From: Endothia cerciana
Taxonomy: Eukaryota > Ascomycota > Sordariomycetes > Diaporthales > Cryphonectriaceae
Direction of reading: 5' to 3'
DNA: 64,000 nt
Assembly (NCBI GenBank): GCA_026119935.1
Contig: JALRMH010000022.1
Coordinates: 434,001-498,000 of the forward strand
Positions within the stretch are counted from its first letter, which is position 1. Every line of letters starts with the position of its first letter. The position numbers and the translations under genes are program-made. A model generated the notes under the pieces. That model worked only from the letters and a program-made list of their open reading frames with translations, was not told the origin of the DNA and ran no database searches. This document shows positions 58,003-64,000 of this stretch, piece after piece.

Positions 58003-58757
58003 GTTAACCTTTGTTTGTTTTTATTTATATTTTATTCGCATTTATTAGTTTTGCTATAGAGAATTTTCTAGCACAATATGAGCGATAAGTCAGCCATTCC
58101 TGGTGTTTGCATCTTGACCTTCGGGGGGTTGTCGTCTTCATGTAATCTAGACACTCTCCTGACAGAAGCTTTCTTTTCTTTTCCTTGTCAATCAGAATCC
58201 CCAAATAACGGTACTGCCACCGTGACGTGGACAACAACGGCTTCGGATTTCCCAACGCCATGACTAATCCCCAAAGTGTCTTAGCCCAGCGCCGTGCCCT
58301 CCCCGAGCGGTCCTACACTCTCGTCCAGGATATGGTCAGTGAGATATAGACCGCTCCAATCTTTACCGAAACCGCCCGGGCCGTCGGCCCAGCGGTATTC
58401 TCTACAACTCTCTGCACGAGATGCCTTCGTCGGAGGCCCTCCGACCATCCAGGATATCCTGATGCGCTGGCTGGAGCCGCGAGCCTAAAGAAACCACGAT
58501 GCCGTTATTCAGGGCTGTCCTCAGGCCACAGTAAGTCGATTCCTTGCATCAGAACCTCCGGCATCAGACTCGCTGACGCTTTTGGTAGCTCTCCCAGATG
58601 AAGTCAAAGTGAAGACATGGCGGGGTAGAGGGGCAGGTCGCCAGTGTCTTGAGCGACAGAAACATCTAGATCGCGAGACGCCCTTTTCCCCGTCGCGTCC
58701 TACCCTAACCTCCTCTTCTTAAGGCAGAATCTCTGTCACCACCCTTACATCGCCAAG
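58003..58757. other. relic-like sequence after the tRNA
   Basis: Short broken frames only. A plus-strand stretch from 58261 reads on with an internal stop (TAG near 58347) and no recognisable domain. Probably decayed coding or repeat DNA. Confidence 0.35.
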
Positions 58758-59126
58758 ATGCCTTCTCGGGAGTTCGTCGATCCCTACGTATCCATCAGTC
58801 TGCAAAGCGTGGCTGACGAGGCCACGGTCAAGAAGGCATAGATACGGGCCGCTAAAGAATACCATACAGACAAAGGAAAGGGCGACAAGGAGAAGATGAA
58901 GCGGGTCACCGCCGCGGGGGAGGTTTTGCGAGACGAGACCTCGAAGGCCCTCTACGATGAAGAGTACCGCATGCACCGTCTCCGCCTCACTGCTTCCCAG
59001 GGTCCGAGTACCCCTCTGGCTCCCCAACAGCCTCATCTCTACGGCAGTACCCCTGGTAATGCGAAACGTCTACGTCCTGCTAAGCTGGTGTTTAAACATA
59101 TACTACCCTTGTGGGTTCGAATCTAA
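58758..59126 (+). pseudogene. J-domain (DnaJ-like) relic with internal stop
   Basis: ATG 58758 starts MPSREFVDPYVSISLQSVAD; after 27 codons a TAG at 58839 interrupts, and the same frame continues IRAAKEYHTDKGKGDKEKMK, then RVTAAGEVLRDETSKALYDE. This is the J-domain helix II, loop, helix III order, but the essential HPD loop tripeptide reads HTD. With a stop codon and a lost HPD the copy should be inactive as an Hsp70 co-chaperone. The frame then runs into sequence without features and stops at 59126. Confidence 0.6.
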
Positions 59127-59456
59127 CCGTTTCTTAAGCGAGTTCGAAGAAGGCAGTCCGTTCGGCTGTCTCGAGAAACGGTCGAAATCTTCTGGTCCTT
59201 TACGCCGTATCATCGATTTATCCTCTGATGGCTCTAGCAGCGGTAACGTTAAGGAGATCGCTCGTCTCTCGTTGTTTATGGATAGTCCTTCGTCGTTCAA
59301 GAGGCATGATCCGTCGGCCGAAAAAGTCCGCCTGAGGTTCCTAGAATATATACCCAATGTGGAGACAGATGAAGGTCAAGGTGATTAATGCTTGTTTAGA
59401 CCTATATAAGGATCCTTTACAGCGACGCTCTCTCCTTTTGGGAGACCCTTCTAAGT

Positions 59457-60382
59457 GTGAGCAGCATCTCGGAAAAGACTCGGAGCGCTCTCCTTGCCTT
59501 TCGAGAAAAGCGCCAGGCCCTCGCGACCGCTGGTCCTCTCGAGGCGTCGACGGAGCCCATCGACGCCTTCATGACACAGACGACACCGGAATTGGTGTCC
59601 CACGATCTTGCTATGGACGAACTGTGGGCCGACTTGGTTGAGAAACTTGTTGCGCTTGGGTGCAAGCGAGAACACTTAGTCAAGCCCTCCGGGGCCATCT
59701 GTGTGCGTATTCCCGTCCAGGTGTCTCCTATTGAATATTCCTTTCAATACAAATATTGAGCTCGCTGGACTTCTGCAGACTCGAGATTAAGGAACCCGAT
59801 ACCTTTGTCGACATGATCGGGCGTGAGGGTAAGCCCCGTACGTGGTGGGCTTGCTTTTTCGTCGAGCCTAGGACTGGCAAGAAATTCTATGAGGTTGGTC
59901 GGTATGAAAAAAGACTCTTCAGAACCACTGGGAATGCCATCACAACAGCATCGATGGAGTGGTCTGGGACGACAGCCTGGCCGTGGAGGTCAAATATAGC
60001 GCTACGCCTCCAGAACAGCGAGTGGACGAATGGGTTATCCCACCCTACAAGAAGTATAAGCGAGATGAGGCTCGACAACTGGCGATAGAAGAGAGAGCAG
60101 CAGGAAGAGATCGCAAGGAAGGTGGTAGAACGCTCTGCGGAGGAGGTGGAACGACTTGCCAAGCAAACGGCCTATGCCACTTCAGAGAAAGAACGACTAG
60201 CTGCCCTGCCTCTAGACTCAATCAGATCGAGAGGAGCCCAAAGAAGCGGACGCAAGCCGGCCTCTTACAGCCTCCGTGCGCGTTGTCCCTATGTCGACCC
60301 GAAAACTGGAGACCAATGTCCAACGAGAGACAGCACAATCCATTCTCTACGGCACATGCATTTCAAGAAAAAAACATGCTGA
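59457..60382 (+). pseudogene. broken coding remnants ending in a zinc-finger-like motif
   Basis: Consecutive plus-strand frames overlap and hand over to each other: 59457-59759 (no ATG start; KTRSALLAFREKRQ coiled segment), 59756-60088 (FVDMIGREGKPRTWWACFFV, then GKKFYEVGRYEKRL), 59959-60121 (DEWVIPPYKKYKRDEARQ) and 60122-60382, ending RCPYVDPKTGDQCPTRDSTIHSLRHMH, a C-x9-C...H-x3-H arrangement if shortened to its ligands. The changes of frame with protein-like sequence on both sides indicate one decayed gene. The family is not recognised; it may belong with the J-domain relic just upstream as one former gene. Confidence 0.4.
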
Positions 60383-60522
60383 TGCCGAGTGGGACGAGGA
60401 TCTGGTCGAATGAGGTGACCGACAAGGTGTCCCAACGGGGAAAACTGCGGGGAGGAGACTAAGGAAGACGAGCTAAGAGAGATCACCACGGGAAGACTGA
60501 GGCGGAGTGGCAGACAAGCACT

Positions 60523-60906
60523 ATGATCACGCCGACTACGACCCCCATAACAGCCAGAGAAGTGCTTAAAAGGGTCTCAAAGAACGCAAGAGGAACGAAA
60601 TACGTGGAAAAGACGAAGGCGATCTACCTGTTCGTGTGTCAGATGCCTGGATGCACTTACACTAATGCTAGGTATCATGCGAGCAACTACAAATCGCATG
60701 TCTTAAATGCCCACCCCGATATCGAGTATAACGCCAACTTGCGGAAGAAGGTCTTCAGAAAGGAACACGAGGAGGCACAACAACTCGCTGCTATTATAAC
60801 CCACCTCAAACTAGATCTATTGCAATTTGATATTATCTTTCGATCAAAACCTCCATGGTCAACGTTGAAAAATTTACTCTTTTCTACTATTTTATCCAAG
60901 CTCTAA
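60523..60906 (+). CDS. small C2H2-like zinc-finger protein, possibly a remnant
   Basis: 127 aa from ATG 60523. One finger-like motif: FVCQMPGCTYTN, then KSHVLNAH, i.e. C-x4-C with H-x4-H after about 14 residues, a loose C2H2 arrangement. The N-terminal half is Thr/Lys-rich and the C-terminal part (about 95-127) turns hydrophobic and less protein-like. It sits 140 bp after another Cys/His motif in the broken remnants upstream, so it may be the last piece of the same decayed gene. A DNA-binding role is possible but unproven. Confidence 0.4.
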   Translation: MITPTTTPITAREVLKRVSKNARGTKYVEKTKAIYLFVCQMPGCTYTNARYHASNYKSHVLNAHPDIEYNANLRKKVFRKEHEEAQQLAAIITHLKLDLLQFDIIFRSKPPWSTLKNLLFSTILSKL

Positions 60907-63771
60907 GTGCCTCGGCTATTTAGAAACAAATACCTTCACATCGCAACATCAGTAGACATCACCTTCACACACAATAGCAGGACGAGACAGCTGCTTTTTG
61001 AACTTGTGCAAAGGTTACAGGCATGTTCTATTATGTGATAGCGGGTTATGGGTGGAGCACATTGTCGTTAGGGGAGGCACTGTCGAGCAGAACGTCACGC
61101 AAGCATGAGGTACTTGAAAATAGAAAGCCAAACCAGCATTCATTCTTATGTAGTTCCCATCTTAGACCGATCCTTCCCAGAACGTACGCAACTGTCCCAG
61201 GCCCACGCGAACCGAGGGCTAAAACCAAAATAAATAAATAAGTACCAGGACAGGGCAATGACGAAGGAGACAGGCAAGCCACAACGACACGAGCATAAGA
61301 TATCTTCCATAATACCTACCTAGCTACCTATCTAGTGTCTGTAGACTTGAATAGCACATGACGCATGCATACCAATTCACATCAACTGCAAAACTGCCAG
61401 GCTAGTACTGGAGCATTCCACTATAGCTAAATCCGAGGATATCATTAATATTCGTTATTTCAACAGCATCCTACAATCACTAATGTCTCCAAAACATGAG
61501 TGAAGATATATCTTTGGTATATATAATTTCTATGCAATCCCGATTGAGTGCGACGGCACAACGCAGAAACGACAGCTACCTCAACTTACAGCCGGGGATC
61601 TTATGACAGTGCCGCCTTGGTTGTTTCCTTCAGATCACCCCATAGGTACCTCATTGAGAAGCCCACAGGATGTACGTAACGTGAGCTCCTACTCGAGCAG
61701 CATTGGGAAAGGTCACCAAGGTCTAGCGGCCAGGGAAATGTCCAGCGCATACGTCAAACACGAACGACGAGTACATTTCTTATAGCGCTCTCGAGATCCA
61801 TTTACTCATCCTCGACAAGTTTCGAAGAATTTGACGAATCATTTGAGGCCGACTTACTAAAGAGCAGATAGGATACCCAACCCTGGACACGACTTGAGGG
61901 AGGATCGAAAACAGGAGGTAGGTACCGTTCATCATACGTCGAGAGCTGTGGGGTGGGAGTGATCGTGATTTTCATCTTTCTGGATGACTGATATCTCTTT
62001 TGGACAACAGAGGTAACTAGTGATTCAAAATATTGCCGGCTTCGAGGTTGAAGCCCAACCAGCTGATAAACACTGGGACCTGGGCGTGTGGGCGCTTTTA
62101 AAATGAGTGCGAGTGCGAGACCGCGATTTGTCGATACACAGGACTCAGACCATCACCAAAGGTTGTTGAGGGCCCATAGCAGCTCGTGGATTCAACGGAG
62201 CAATGCACATTCTCTGAATTGTACAGCGGCAGAAGTAGTTGTGGTAGAAGTAGGAGGGTGCGAATGCCCATGATATGTCCATGATCACGTTATGGGCTGT
62301 AAGGGCAACGTGCCACTGGTTGTGGCATAGGACGAATCGGCGGCAAAACAAGCAAATTGTTGGGCTTAGGGACGCGGATGGTGCAATGGGAAGAGCCGGA
62401 GGGGGGATGGCACTTTGTGTTTGAGTGTGCCCTCCGAGCTCGCCAGCATCCACGCCATTGAGATTGCCGCTCATTTCAGCCGACACCGCCGATGATCAGA
62501 ACATCTGGGCTCTAACATTCAGGAACTGCGCAGCCGACGGCCTAAGAGCAACCAAGCTATCGCCAACTGAAATCACCCAGCGTAACAAATCTCGCCGAGG
62601 TGTGTCTTCAGGTTTGGCACGAGTGTGTTGGCCGTGCTAGCAAGGTGAGACGCGGTGCGCAAGAAAATGGTTAACAATGGTTCAGACTTACTGGCAGTAA
62701 AAATCTGGTCGTGGTGACACTCTTCCCCAGGGCTCTTCTCCTTCCCCCTAGACTTGGTGCTCGGATCTCATGGCCTCTGCGGAGATGTCCGTCGCGTTAG
62801 GACAAACAATGGTTCGGATCATTCACTTCCATGAGGGTCTCCAAGCCCCCGGCAAATCTCAGTCTCTGATCCCTTTTCGTCGACTCGCGCAAACGTGGTC
62901 GGTGCTGGAAGAGCAATCCGATGACCAGGCAGAAAGCGTGAGTGACAGTCTGTCTGTCCACGGAGTACGGTAGTTTCGCCCGAAGATCTTCGAAACCGGG
63001 TGGAGTTAAGGTTTGCGGGAAGCTTAAACGTCAGCTCCATTGTTAATTGGGAATGACGAGCGAATCGCGCAGCGGCATGCTGAGGAAACGCTCGGATCTA
63101 CTGAAACATGCATGTGTGCCCCTGGCCGTGAATGTCGTGCCCTAAGCATAAATTCCCGGTAGGTGGAGAAGAGGCGAAGTCTTAGTGTGACGTCCGATCT
63201 TGTACAGTGGCATTGCCTCATACGACTAGTTTGGTATCTGTCCCAAATCTGCCTAGACTCATCGCCCAACGCGGTATGGGATTGCACGAAACGCTGAGCT
63301 GGGTGCAATACTATGCTAGCCTTGCCCCGATGATCCACAACTTAGTTTCCGAAACGCGCCGTATATTGATCCCTGGTCAGGTCCCCGTCTGTGCTCTGTT
63401 GCACATCAGCCAGCTGTCAAATCAAGCGACGGGCACCAGAGGCCTCAAATTTGCCCTTCATCTTCGAATCCTGGCTTCTTTTCAAGAGGACATGCCAGAT
63501 GACTATTCGCCAAGTTCATCTGATCACTCAAGTCGACTCTACGAGACGTTCCGGCGTCCTCAAACTTGTCTGGATCAAAAGTCATCAGTGGCCGAACAAT
63601 GGTGGCAGCACTGCGACAACCGTGCTCTTCGGTGTACGCTGAATGCGGTCTGGCCCCGCGAGGAACAGAGTGGCTCTGCCTTTACAACCTCAAGCGTCGA
63701 GGCGCGTGGATTGAATATCTATAAAGACGTCTGTCCTTCGTCCCTCAACACATGTTTCTTTTCCTCTCCAT

Positions 63772-63807
63772 CATCAGCAGCAGCATCAGCATCAGCATCA
63801 GCATCAG
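63772..63807 (+). repeat. CATCAG/CAG microsatellite
   Basis: Imperfect CATCAG hexamer repeat with CAG units, in the promoter or 5' leader of the gene starting at 63959; likely variable between strains. Confidence 0.85.
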
Positions 63808-63917
63808 TTTCCGGTCTCTTTCCAATCTTCTCTTCTACTTCCTGCCTGGTTCGCAGAACAGCTCTCGATTGATTCGTGACTGCAGATTAATTGTCTTCAT
63901 CCTATAACTCCTCATCT

Positions 63918-63924
63918 TATAAAA
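63918..63924 (+). promoter_or_regulatory. TATA-like element near the last gene
   Basis: TATAAAA, 35 bp before the ATG at 63959. The short distance would leave a leader of only a few nucleotides, so the true TATA may be elsewhere. Confidence 0.3.
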
Positions 63925-63958
63925 CCCTTCCGCTCAACAACCTCTCAACAAAATCATA

Positions 63959-64000
63959 ATGTTCTCCAAGCTCCTCGTCCTCGCTCTCGCAGCTTCTCCC
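63959..64000 (+). CDS. start of a secreted protein (cut by window end)
   Basis: ATG at 63959 in an AACAAAATCATAATG context, preceded by a CT/CA-rich leader. The 14 visible codons read MFSKLLVLALAASP, a typical fungal signal peptide start: basic K4 then a Leu/Ala core. The rest lies outside the window, so nothing more can be said about function. Confidence 0.6.
   Translation, partial: MFSKLLVLALAASP

Larger units (their letters stand above)
60907..63958. other. 3-kb region without recognisable genes
   Basis: AT-richer, with many short frames. 61340-61520 is rich in short AT repeats. A plus-strand frame at 63207-63872 includes the microsatellite and the promoter of the next gene and is not called. 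The last 200 bp have CT-rich sequence and a TATA box. Confidence 0.45.

Noticed and set aside
63207..63872. 221-codon frame upstream of the last gene
   Set aside because: Contains the CATCAG microsatellite and the promoter-like CT-rich stretch of the next gene; no family features.
1..64000. Secondary-metabolite gene cluster
   Set aside because: The FAD monooxygenase, dehydrogenase and MFS transporter are 25 kb apart with no polyketide, peptide or terpene synthase between them.
1..64000. CRISPR array, bacterial operons or rRNA genes
   Set aside because: No direct-repeat/spacer pattern or rRNA-like sequence seen; genes have spliceosomal introns.

Overview
This window is nuclear DNA of a filamentous ascomycete, most likely a Sordariomycete. 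Short GT-AG introns (about 55-215 nt) with internal CTGAC/CTAAC branch sites interrupt most genes. Several genes are of typically fungal types: a GH6 cellobiohydrolase with a fungal cellulose-binding module, a secreted intradiol dioxygenase, a GtaA-type glutaminase, a secreted RNase T2 and a KES1-like oxysterol-binding protein. I place no organism name on it. All exon joins below were made by eye from splice signals, reading phase and family consensus.

Layout. 1-15 kb (GC-rich coding): a family 8 glycosyltransferase, an Arg/His-rich low-complexity protein, the GH6 enzyme, a GNAT acetyltransferase and the oxysterol-binding protein. 17-29 kb: secreted intradiol dioxygenase, a Pro/Glu-rich unknown, a GFA-family protein diverging from an FAD monooxygenase, and an endonuclease III-like glycosylase convergent with the latter. 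29-47 kb: an 11-exon RNase T2 gene with two micro-exons, a secreted PQQ-type beta-propeller protein, a head-to-head pair of acyl-CoA carboxylase subunit genes that are both damaged, a secreted glutaminase, and a secreted His/Met/Gly-rich protein of unknown role. 48-55 kb: a small membrane protein, an MFS transporter, a short-chain dehydrogenase and a thioredoxin. 55.7-61 kb: a relic zone with a 5'-truncated, frame-broken SF1 helicase, an intron-containing tRNA-Lys(UUU), a broken J-domain gene and zinc-finger fragments. The window ends inside a signal peptide of a further secreted protein.

How the genes fit together. Many products are exported (GH6, dioxygenase, RNase T2, PQQ protein, glutaminase, His-rich protein), which suits a saprotroph or plant-associated fungus feeding on plant polymers, aromatics, RNA and amides. 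There is no recognisable secondary-metabolite core enzyme. The strongest unusual signals are the RNase T2 gene (8-nt and 12-nt exons, plus two substituted active-site positions), the parallel decay of both subunits of one carboxylase, two candidate GC-AG introns, an ATG-only first exon, and the relic zone around the tRNA.
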